A stretch of DNA of 5,083 nt from an uncultured Lachnospiraceae bacterium (lineage in GTDB: Bacteria; Bacillota_A; Clostridia; Lachnospirales; Lachnospiraceae). Location: NCBI GenBank assembly GCA_902766415.1, contig CACXDR010000236.1:1-5083 (forward strand), in the 5' to 3' direction. Numbering within the stretch: position 1 is the stretch's first letter; every line of letters starts with the position of its first letter. The notes under the pieces were generated by a model, which saw only the letters and a list, made by a program, of their open reading frames with translations, was not told where the DNA came from and ran no database searches. Made by a program: the position numbers and the translations under genes. This document shows positions 1-4,691 of this stretch, one piece after another.

Positions 1-345
1 TCCACCGAGGAGGCCGAGGACAACTGCGCGGTCATGGCGGTCAGGGAGCTTATGGACTACCTCGACAACGGCAACATCCGTAATTCCGTGAACTACCCGG
101 CGTGCGACATGGGCGTGTGCCAGACGGCGCAGCGCATCGCGCTGCTCCACAGGAACGTCCCGAACATGATCGGACAGTTCACCGCGATCCTCGCGAAGGA
201 CAACGTCAACATCGCGAACATGATGAACAAGAGCCGCGACAAGTACGCGTATTCCATGTTCGACCTTGAGACGGCCCTGACGGAGGAGAACATCAACGAG
301 CTGAAGGCAGTCGGCGGCGTGATCAAGGTAAGGATCATCGAATGA
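1..345 (+). CDS. serA: D-3-phosphoglycerate dehydrogenase, C-terminal part (5' truncated by window)
   Basis: The reading frame is open from base 1 and stops with TGA at 343-345, giving the last 114 residues. The first visible residues, STEEAEDNCA, match the end of the NAD-binding/substrate domain of phosphoglycerate dehydrogenases. Next comes the short linker DNGNIRNSVNYP. An ACT domain follows from about residue 37 (RIALLHRNVPNMIGQFTAIL, DNVNIANM, ending VIKVRIIE). The family oxidises 3-phosphoglycerate to 3-phosphohydroxypyruvate, the first step of serine synthesis, in the cytosol. ACT domains of this type usually mediate serine feedback or oligomer contacts; I infer that here. The gene ends at a terminator 32 nt downstream, so it is probably the last gene of its transcript. 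Catalytic residues lie outside the window. Confidence 0.93.
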   Translation, partial: STEEAEDNCAVMAVRELMDYLDNGNIRNSVNYPACDMGVCQTAQRIALLHRNVPNMIGQFTAILAKDNVNIANMMNKSRDKYAYSMFDLETALTEENINELKAVGGVIKVRIIE

Positions 346-376
346 CGGACCGGCGCAGAAACGGAATATGAAGGGG

Positions 377-423
377 CTGCCGCACCAGGGCTTTGAAGAT
401 TCCTTGGTGCGGCAGTCTTTTTT
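377..423 (+). terminator. Rho-independent terminator after serA
   Basis: A perfect 11-bp stem pairs CTGCCGCACCA (377-387) with TGGTGCGGCAG (405-415). The 17-nt loop can close further through GG/CC pairs. The T-rich tract TCTTTTTT (416-423) follows at once. It lies 32 nt after the serA stop and separates serA from the DUF1015 gene. Confidence 0.93.
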
Positions 424-443
424 CTGCGGGATCCGCGTTTTCG

Positions 444-452
444 TGGTACTAT
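444..452 (+). promoter_or_regulatory. Possible extended -10 promoter for the DUF1015 gene
   Basis: TG-G-TACTAT at 444-452 fits an extended -10 element (TGn followed by a hexamer sharing four bases with TATAAT). No good -35 hexamer lies 16-18 bp upstream, where the terminator T tract ends. A promoter is expected here because of that terminator. A small GC hairpin (GGCGC 467-471 with GCGCC 476-480) would lie in the resulting leader. This is a weak call. Confidence 0.35.
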
Positions 453-497
453 AGAGAAGGCTCGGAGGCGCCGGGGCGCCGGAGAGCACGATATCAC

Positions 498-503
498 AGG
501 AGG
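498..503 (+). promoter_or_regulatory. Shine-Dalgarno AGGAGG of the DUF1015 gene, with unusual spacing
   Basis: The full AGGAGG lies 13 nt from the ATG at 517, longer than the usual 5-9 nt. An in-frame CTG at 511 sits at the more normal distance of 7 nt. Homologues of the family typically begin close to the PFR motif, which favours ATG (MAILRPFR). A CTG start would add only two residues (M/L-K). Confidence 0.6.
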
Positions 504-516
504 CATACAGCTGAAA

Positions 517-1779
517 ATGGCGATCTTAAGACCCTTCAGGTGCGTACGCCCGGAAGAGAGGGCGGCGCAGCTTGTTGCGGCTCTGCCTTATGACGTATAT
601 ACAAGCAAGGAAGCAAGGGAGGCGGTGCGGGGGAACACGCTGTCCTTCCTGAACATCGACCGCGCCGAGACCCGGCTGCCGGAGGGCACGGACCCCTGCG
701 CGGACGAGGTCTACCGGAAGGCGCGGGAGCTTTTCGACGCGGCAGCTGCCGCGGGGACCTACACGGAGGATCCGGACGAAGCGTACTATATCTATGAACT
801 GACGGTGGAGGCAGGCCCCCTTTCCGGGGTGATGCCGGGGCACGTCCAGACGGGCATCGTGGCCTGCGCGTCCGTCGACGACTATCTGAACGGCGTCGTC
901 AGGAAGCATGAAAACACCAGGGAGGACAAGGAGCGGGACAGGATCCGCCACGTGGACGCGCTCGGCGCGCAGACAGGCCCCGTGCTGCTGGCAGCGCAGC
1001 CGGACGCGGCGCTGAAGGAAGCGGCGGCGGCCGCGAAGGAGCAGAAGCCGCTTTATGACTTCCTCGCGGACGACGGCATCCGCCACCGCGTTTTCAAGGT
1101 CTCGGACAGCGCTGCAGTGGAAAGGATCGCGGAAGCGTTCCGCGGGATCCCCGCGGTGTACATCGCGGACGGGCATCACCGCGCGGCGGCGGCCGTCCGG
1201 GCCGCGGAGGAGCGGCGCGCGAAGGACCCGGCCTATACCGGGGAGGAGCCGTACAACTATTTCCTTTCCGTTACCTTTCCGGCGGACGAGCTCATGATCC
1301 TGCCGTACAACAGGGTCGTGAAGGACCTCTGCGGGCTTACTCCGGAGGACTTCCTTCTGGAGTGCGACGCCGCGTTCCACGTCTATTACTGCGGGGAGGA
1401 GCCGGTCGAGCCCTCCGAAAAGGGCGTGATCGGGCTCTACATGGACCACAGCTGGTACGAGCTTAAGGCGAGGGAAGAGTATTTTTCCGGGGACCCGGTC
1501 GAGGACCTGGACGTTTCCTATCTGCAGAACACCACGCTGAACCGCGTCCTAGGGATCCTTGACCCGCGGACGGACGGGCGCCTTTCCTTTGTCGGCGGCA
1601 TCCGCGGGAACGCGGAGCTCATGAGGCTCGTGGACGAAGGCGCGGCAGCTGCGTTTTCCATGTACCCGACCAGCTTTGAGGAGCTGACCGCCGTCGCGGA
1701 CCTCGGGCGGCTCATGCCCCCGAAGTCGACCTGGTTCGAGCCGAAATTAAGGAGCGGACTGTTTATCCACAGGATCTGA
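517..1779 (+). CDS. DUF1015 family protein (uncharacterised), serA neighbour
   Basis: This is a 420-residue soluble protein with no signal peptide or membrane segment. It shows the landmarks I associate with the DUF1015 family: RPFR at residues 5-8, PYDV at 24-27, a KHENTREDKERDR segment at 130-142, and DGHHRAAAA starting at residue 218. Length is normal for the family and the frame is intact. The biochemical role is not established to my knowledge. The position directly after serA suggests a link to serine metabolism, although a terminator separates the two genes. The DGHHR motif recalls the G-H-R signature of ParB/sulfiredoxin-fold proteins, a fold that includes free-serine kinases such as SerK and SbnI; that parallel is my inference. 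The HAAS gene starts 23 nt downstream and is probably co-transcribed. The start choice is ATG 517, with CTG 511 as an alternative. Confidence 0.85.
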   Translation: MAILRPFRCVRPEERAAQLVAALPYDVYTSKEAREAVRGNTLSFLNIDRAETRLPEGTDPCADEVYRKARELFDAAAAAGTYTEDPDEAYYIYELTVEAGPLSGVMPGHVQTGIVACASVDDYLNGVVRKHENTREDKERDRIRHVDALGAQTGPVLLAAQPDAALKEAAAAAKEQKPLYDFLADDGIRHRVFKVSDSAAVERIAEAFRGIPAVYIADGHHRAAAAVRAAEERRAKDPAYTGEEPYNYFLSVTFPADELMILPYNRVVKDLCGLTPEDFLLECDAAFHVYYCGEEPVEPSEKGVIGLYMDHSWYELKAREEYFSGDPVEDLDVSYLQNTTLNRVLGILDPRTDGRLSFVGGIRGNAELMRLVDEGAAAAFSMYPTSFEELTAVADLGRLMPPKSTWFEPKLRSGLFIHRI

Positions 1780-1802
1780 CGATCCGACCATGGGAGTTGC
1801 GT

Positions 1803-2300
1803 ATGACGAAACAGGAATTTCTTGAAGGACTCCGCGAAACGCTCCTCGCCGAGGGCGCGGACGTGCTGGTCGCGGAAAACATGAGCTACTACGATCAGTA
1901 TATCGAGTCGGAAAAGGCGAAGGGGATCCCCGAGGAGGAGGTCCTCGAGGCGCTGGGAAGCCCGCGCCTGATCGGCCGGTCCATCCTGGACGCGGGCGGA
2001 TATGTCGTGGACGGCATTCCGGATGAGAACCCGGGAAGCGCGAACAACGCGGAACCCTCCGGCGGCTACGGCAGCCGGGAAGACGGCAGCCGGGAGGAGG
2101 AACGGTACGGAAACGGCTACGGCGGCGGGGACCGCCCGGGCGGGCAGTTCTTCCTTTCCGGGAACGCGGCAGTCGCCCTGCTGGTCCTGATCCTCGTGGT
2201 GGTCCTCCTCGTGTTCTTCGGCCTGGTCCGGCTTCTCTGGCCTATCCTTTTCCCGCTTTTCATCGTCATGATGATCATGCGGATGTTCAGCGGAAGATAG
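1803..2300 (+). CDS. HAAS/DUF1700-type small membrane protein
   Basis: This is a 165-residue protein. Residues 1-65 form an acidic helical domain (MTKQEFLEGL, then a tyrosine-rich YYDQYI helix, then GIPEEEVLEALGSPRLIGRSIL). This is the pattern of the HAAS/DUF1700 N-terminal domain, in which the 'EEEV..ALGSP..I' segment is typical. Residues 66-118 are a Gly/Arg/Glu/Tyr-rich, probably disordered linker. Residues 121-163 are strongly hydrophobic (LLVLILVVVLLVFFGL, then PILFPLFIVMMIM), giving one long or two short membrane helices near the C terminus. I place the start at ATG 1803 because GGGAG (1792-1796) sits 6 nt before it; the TTG at 1797 would directly abut that site. Such proteins are often paired with PadR-type regulators, but none is visible here. 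No terminator is seen after the stop, so read-through into the next region is possible. Confidence 0.75.
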   Translation: MTKQEFLEGLRETLLAEGADVLVAENMSYYDQYIESEKAKGIPEEEVLEALGSPRLIGRSILDAGGYVVDGIPDENPGSANNAEPSGGYGSREDGSREEERYGNGYGGGDRPGGQFFLSGNAAVALLVLILVVVLLVFFGLVRLLWPILFPLFIVMMIMRMFSGR

Positions 2301-2340
2301 GGCAGATATATTAAGAATTAATAAAGATATTTTGAAAGGG

Positions 2341-2369
2341 TTGACAGGAGACTTCGTAATAATTATACT
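2341..2369 (+). promoter_or_regulatory. Strong sigma-A-type promoter of the first NlpC/P60 gene
   Basis: A perfect -35 (TTGACA, 2341-2346) is separated by exactly 17 bp from the -10 TATACT (2364-2369), which differs from consensus at one base. The 35 bp upstream are rich in A and T and could act as an UP element. The start of transcription is expected near 2376, giving a leader of about 65 nt. Confidence 0.9.
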
Positions 2370-2375
2370 TGGCAA

Positions 2376-2423
2376 CGTAACAAATATGTAACATTTAGTA
2401 TTATCATTTTAATATTTGTTACG
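2376..2423 (+). repeat. Perfect 12-bp inverted repeat in the leader of the first NlpC/P60 gene
   Basis: CGTAACAAATAT (2376-2387) is the exact reverse complement of ATATTTGTTACG (2412-2423), with 24 nt between. The left arm begins at the predicted transcription start and the right arm ends at the first base of GGAG, just before the ribosome site. In RNA it would form a 5'-terminal stem-loop. There is no T tract on either side, so it is not a terminator. Its outer six bases coincide with the WalR-like half-sites, so it may instead act as DNA. Confidence 0.8.
2377..2393 (-). promoter_or_regulatory. Candidate WalR (YycF/VicR) box
   Basis: Read on the minus strand, this is TGTTAC, five bases, TGTTAC. 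It fits the published WalR consensus TGTWAH-N5-TGTWAH at every fixed position. The direct-repeat phase of 11 bp is about one helical turn. A third, inverted TGTTAC lies at 2417-2422. The box sits 7 bp after the -10, over the predicted transcription start; a site there more often goes with repression than activation. WalR controls wall hydrolases, including NlpC/P60 endopeptidases, in Bacillus and Staphylococcus, so the downstream gene fits. Whether this organism has a WalR orthologue cannot be seen here. Confidence 0.5.
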
Positions 2424-2441
2424 GAGAAAGGATTATTGCGA

Positions 2442-3056
2442 ATGAAGAAACTGTCATCATACCTGGTCTTATTTGCCTGCGCGTTTCTTTTCAGCCTGTC
2501 GTCCGCGGGAACGGCGAACGCCGCGATCGTGACGAAGAACAAGGCGTCCTGGGTCCTCGAGCAGCAGGATCTCAAGGCTGACGCCGAGGCGAGAGAGGAA
2601 GAGGCGGCCGCGGAGCTCGCGCTCCAGGCCGGCGGGACGGAGAACGCCCCGGAAGGCGCAGCTGCGGAGACCGCGGAGGAGGAGCAGAGCACGATCCGGA
2701 GCTCGGTCGTCAACTACGCGCTCAGCTTCCTCGGAAACAGATATGTGTACGGCGGAGAGGATCCGCATTCCGGCGTCGACTGCTCGGGCTTTACGAGGTA
2801 CATCCTCGGGAACGCGGCAGGCGTCTATGTCAGCAGGACGTCGAGGGACCAGTCCACGGAAGGACGGACCGTCACGGCGGAGGAAATGCAGCCGGGCGAC
2901 CTTCTCTTCTACACGCACGGCAGGGGCGGTGTCGATCATGTCGCCATGTATATCGGGAACGGGCAGATCGTCCACGCGTCCACGGAAAAAACGGGGATCA
3001 AGATCTCGAGATGGGATTACCGCACGCCGGTGAGGATCGCGAGCTTCCTCGGATAA
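2442..3056 (+). CDS. Secreted NlpC/P60 endopeptidase, short form
   Basis: This is a 204-residue precursor. Residues 1-27 are a signal peptide (MKK, hydrophobic core, TANA followed by A, a typical signal peptidase I site). Residues 28-80 are a Glu/Ala-rich, probably helical segment (LEQQDLKADAEAREEE). Residues 86-204 are an NlpC/P60 domain: YVYGG, the DCSGF motif with catalytic Cys114, PGDLLFY, DHVAMYIG with catalytic His166, and a third polar active-site residue, His178, in VHAS. The family are cysteine peptidases that usually cut the D-Glu to meso-DAP or L-Lys bond of peptidoglycan stem peptides. No SH3b, LysM or choline-binding module is present. ATG 2442 is chosen because AAAGGA (2427-2432) lies 9 nt before it; the TTG at 2436 would be only 3 nt away. 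The gene has its own promoter and terminator, so it is probably monocistronic. It is a paralogue of the gene at 3288. Confidence 0.92.
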   Translation: MKKLSSYLVLFACAFLFSLSSAGTANAAIVTKNKASWVLEQQDLKADAEAREEEAAAELALQAGGTENAPEGAAAETAEEEQSTIRSSVVNYALSFLGNRYVYGGEDPHSGVDCSGFTRYILGNAAGVYVSRTSRDQSTEGRTVTAEEMQPGDLLFYTHGRGGVDHVAMYIGNGQIVHASTEKTGIKISRWDYRTPVRIASFLG

Positions 3057-3073
3057 CTGAAAACTGAATATGC

Positions 3074-3100
3074 AGGCCGGGCGGCAGCGCCCGGCCTTTT
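3074..3100 (+). terminator. Rho-independent terminator after the first NlpC/P60 gene
   Basis: GGCCGGGCG (3075-3083) pairs perfectly with CGCCCGGCC (3088-3096) around a GCAG loop; A3074 can pair with T3097. TTTTCT follows. It lies 18 nt after the stop codon. Confidence 0.93.
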
Positions 3101-3151
3101 CTGTATCAGCAGGTATAAACGCATTTTAAAGAGATCGTAAAGTTTCCTGCA

Positions 3152-3180
3152 TTGACTTCCGCCCGGCAGGACCCTATACT
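3152..3180 (+). promoter_or_regulatory. Sigma-A-type promoter of the second NlpC/P60 gene
   Basis: TTGACT (3152-3157) and TATACT (3175-3180) are separated by 17 bp. The -10 is identical to that of the first NlpC/P60 promoter, and the -35 differs from it at one base. Transcription should start near 3187, giving a leader of about 100 nt. This also excludes the in-frame TTG at 3186 as the real gene start. Confidence 0.87.
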
Positions 3181-3200
3181 GATACTTGCCGAAACAATTT

Positions 3201-3217
3201 TGTAATACTTGTGTTTC
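3201..3217 (+). promoter_or_regulatory. Imperfect WalR-like box in the second NlpC/P60 leader
   Basis: TGTAAT, five bases, TGTTTC lies on the plus strand 20 bp after the -10. The first half-site fits TGTWAH fully; the second has T where A is expected. The second half-site also pairs with GAAACA (3191-3196) as a 6-bp inverted repeat. It is weaker than the box upstream of the first gene, and its placement just downstream of the promoter is similar. Confidence 0.3.
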
Positions 3218-3235
3218 AGCAGCTCCTGACGACAT

Positions 3236-3260
3236 CTGCCGCGGCGTCGCGCCCCGGCAG
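3236..3260 (+). other. Stable leader hairpin upstream of the second NlpC/P60 gene
   Basis: CTGCCG (3236-3241) pairs with CGGCAG (3255-3260). Inside, GGCG (3243-3246) pairs with CGCC (3250-3253) around a TCG loop, with a C-C mismatch between the two stems. No T tract follows, so it is not a terminator. It ends 18 nt before the ribosome site GGAGGG (3279-3284) and may affect translation or mRNA stability. I do not recognise a known riboswitch class. Confidence 0.55.
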
Positions 3261-3287
3261 TTACGATTTCCTATCACCGGAGGGTCC

Positions 3288-4562
3288 ATGAGATCACTGA
3301 AAAGCTTTTGCGGCGCTTTCGTCCTGGCCTTCTGCCTTTCGGCGTCCGTTGCGGCGCCGGCCTTTGCGGCCCAGGCTTCCGGCGCCATCGTCGGCGCGCC
3401 GGGCGCGGCTGCCGGAGAGGTCCAGCAGGGCGGGAACACGAAGGCGGAGGCGGCAGAACTGAAGGTCACGGAGGACCAGGGCTTTGTCCCCATGGTACCG
3501 GTCCCTGAGACGACCGCGGCGGCGACGAAGGCCGCGGGAACGGGCGAAACGGCACAGGGCACGGCGGCGGAAACAAAACCCCCGCAGACCTCGGCGGCGG
3601 AAACGAAGGCGGTGACGCAGCCCCCGAGGAACCTGATGGACGAGACCACGGCTCCTGCGGAGACAAAGGCGGCGGAGACCACGCAGGCAAGGACCACGGC
3701 TGAAGCGGAGGAGTCCGCGAAGGCGGAGACCGTATCGTCCGGCAGCGTAAGCCTTTCGGCACCCGAGGAATCGGCGGCAGTCTCCACGGAGGCGGAGACG
3801 AAGGCGGCGCAGTCCCCGAGGAACCTGATGGACGAGACCGCGGCACCCGCGGAGACAGAAGAGCAGAAGGCACCGGAGACCTCCCCGGCGGAGGCTCCCG
3901 AAACAGAAGCGAAGTCCCCTTCGCCGGCAGAAACGCCGGAGGAGACCACGGCGGCAGCGCCTGAGACCTCCGCGGCAGCCCAGGATCCCTCCCAGGCGGC
4001 CACGGATCCGTCCGCGGCAGCCCCGGACCCGAACGGGCCGTTCCGCGGCGTCGACACGAGTGAGATGGACGTCACGCACGGACCGGGCGCGCCGGGCGCG
4101 GGCATGGTCACCGCGGGGAACCACGGCGTCAATGAGCCTACGGTCACGGCCGGCGGCGCGTCCGCCACGGACTGGAGCCAGATCAGCGACACCCGCGAGC
4201 GGATCGTCGCGATGGCGAAGAGCTTTATCGGCGGGACCTACGTGTACGGCGGCTCCACCCCGGAGGGCGGCTTTGACTGCTCCGGTTTTGTCATGTACGT
4301 CATGAGGAACGCGGCAGGCGTGAGCCTTTACCACCAGTCCGCTTCCCAGGCGACGTCGGGACGCGCGGTCAGCGCCTCCGAGATGCGCCCGGGCGACATC
4401 ATCGCCTACGACGGGAGCAACAAGGACGGCGTCGTGAACCACGTAAGCATTTACGTCGGGGACGGCAAGTGCGTGCACGCGGTCGGGACCGGCAAGGGCA
4501 TCCGCATGACGGCCTGGGACTACGACACGCCGTTCACCATCCGGAACGTGCTCGGGGATTAA
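3288..4562 (+). CDS. Secreted NlpC/P60 endopeptidase with long low-complexity linker
   Basis: This is a 424-residue precursor. Residues 1-27 are a signal peptide (MRSLKSF, hydrophobic core, APAFA followed by A). Residues 73-248 are an Ala/Thr/Glu/Pro-rich low-complexity linker with many 'AAETK' and 'PETSAA' runs and a duplicated PRNLMDET motif (113-120 and 177-184). A Gly-rich stretch leads to the NlpC/P60 domain at about 301-424: YVYGG, DCSGF with catalytic Cys331, RPGDIIAY, NHVSIYVG with His385, and VHAV with His397. It probably cuts peptidoglycan stem peptides outside the cell, the linker acting as a spacer through the wall (inferred). There is no recognisable wall-binding module. ATG 3288 is chosen: it follows GGAGGG at 3279-3284 and begins the signal peptide, whereas the frame's upstream TTG at 3186 lies at the predicted transcription start. 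The catalytic domain is clearly paralogous to that of the gene at 2442, with a shared 16-nt identity (2809-2824 and 4306-4321). Confidence 0.92.
   Translation: MRSLKSFCGAFVLAFCLSASVAAPAFAAQASGAIVGAPGAAAGEVQQGGNTKAEAAELKVTEDQGFVPMVPVPETTAAATKAAGTGETAQGTAAETKPPQTSAAETKAVTQPPRNLMDETTAPAETKAAETTQARTTAEAEESAKAETVSSGSVSLSAPEESAAVSTEAETKAAQSPRNLMDETAAPAETEEQKAPETSPAEAPETEAKSPSPAETPEETTAAAPETSAAAQDPSQAATDPSAAAPDPNGPFRGVDTSEMDVTHGPGAPGAGMVTAGNHGVNEPTVTAGGASATDWSQISDTRERIVAMAKSFIGGTYVYGGSTPEGGFDCSGFVMYVMRNAAGVSLYHQSASQATSGRAVSASEMRPGDIIAYDGSNKDGVVNHVSIYVGDGKCVHAVGTGKGIRMTAWDYDTPFTIRNVLGD
3622..3647 (+). repeat. 26-bp exact direct repeat, copy 1
   Basis: Identical over 26 bases to 3814-3839 and in the same frame, encoding PRNLMDET with flanking bases. 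The similarity continues beyond the identical core (ETKA.. before, APAET after). The two copies are 192 nt, or 64 codons, apart. Confidence 0.9.
3814..3839 (+). repeat. 26-bp exact direct repeat, copy 2
   Basis: Second copy of the repeat at 3622-3647, encoding PRNLMDET at residues 177-184 within SPRNLMDETAAPAET. Confidence 0.9.
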
Positions 4563-4577
4563 TAAACACAGACAGCA

Positions 4578-4615
4578 GCATCCGCAAGGGTTTTTCTTGC
4601 GGATGCTCTTTTTTT
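4578..4615 (+). terminator. Rho-independent terminator after the second NlpC/P60 gene
   Basis: GCATCCGCAAG (4578-4588) pairs perfectly with CTTGCGGATGC (4596-4606) around a 7-nt loop; A4577-T4607 can extend it. The tract TCTTTTTTT follows. It lies 15 nt after the stop codon. Confidence 0.95.
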
Positions 4616-4663
4616 CCTGTATTATTGATAAGATATCATTCCTCACGGACCAGATCGGAATAA

Positions 4664-4680
4664 GCGGCGCGGAACGCCGC
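4664..4680 (+). other. Hairpin abutting the ribosome site of the methyltransferase gene
   Basis: GCGGCG (4664-4669) pairs with CGCCGC (4675-4680) around a 5-nt loop, and the Shine-Dalgarno GGGAG starts at 4681. No T tract follows. Upstream, the AT-rich stretch 4619-4640 contains -10-like hexamers (TATTAT 4620-4625, TATCAT 4634-4639) but no convincing -35, so I do not call a promoter. Confidence 0.45.
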
Positions 4681-4691
4681 GGGAGAACTGC

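Larger units (their letters stand above)
3504..4031 (+). repeat. Low-complexity coding repeat (Ala/Thr/Glu/Pro linker)
   Basis: This stretch is built of degenerate short units such as GCGGAGACNAAGGCG encoding AETKA, and encodes residues 73-248 of the second NlpC/P60 protein. Its biased composition also produces long antisense open frames that are not genes. Length variation between strains is likely. Confidence 0.8.

Noticed and set aside
424..516. T-box or serine-responsive riboswitch before DUF1015
   Set aside because: Under 100 nt remain after the serA terminator; there is no T-box consensus or antiterminator, and the 377-423 hairpin is a simple terminator.
526..1449. Long antisense open frame opposite the DUF1015 gene
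   Set aside because: The + strand frame has clear family motifs and a ribosome site; the antisense product is Arg/Val-rich without motifs.
1518..2375. Antisense open frame crossing DUF1015, the HAAS gene and the AT-rich promoter region
   Set aside because: It spans two real genes plus a promoter and shows no domain.
2376..2423. Terminator of the DUF1015-HAAS unit
   Set aside because: The stem is perfect but AT-rich, has a 24-nt loop, and has no T tract; it lies downstream of a strong promoter.
3186..3287. N-terminal extension of the second NlpC/P60 protein from TTG 3186
   Set aside because: The TTG coincides with the predicted transcription start, has no ribosome site, and would bury the signal peptide; ATG 3288 has GGAGGG before it.
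3187..3287. c-di-AMP (ydaO) riboswitch controlling the second NlpC/P60 gene
   Set aside because: The leader is too short and I cannot find the conserved elements of that class; only simple hairpins are visible.
3504..4031. CRISPR array or minisatellite
   Set aside because: The repeats are degenerate, in frame and encode a low-complexity linker; there is no regular repeat-spacer pattern.
3017..4192. 391-residue antisense open frame rich in Ala/Ser/Val
   Set aside because: Shadow of the repetitive Ala/Thr/Glu/Pro linker of the second NlpC/P60 gene; it crosses that gene's promoter and the first gene's terminator.
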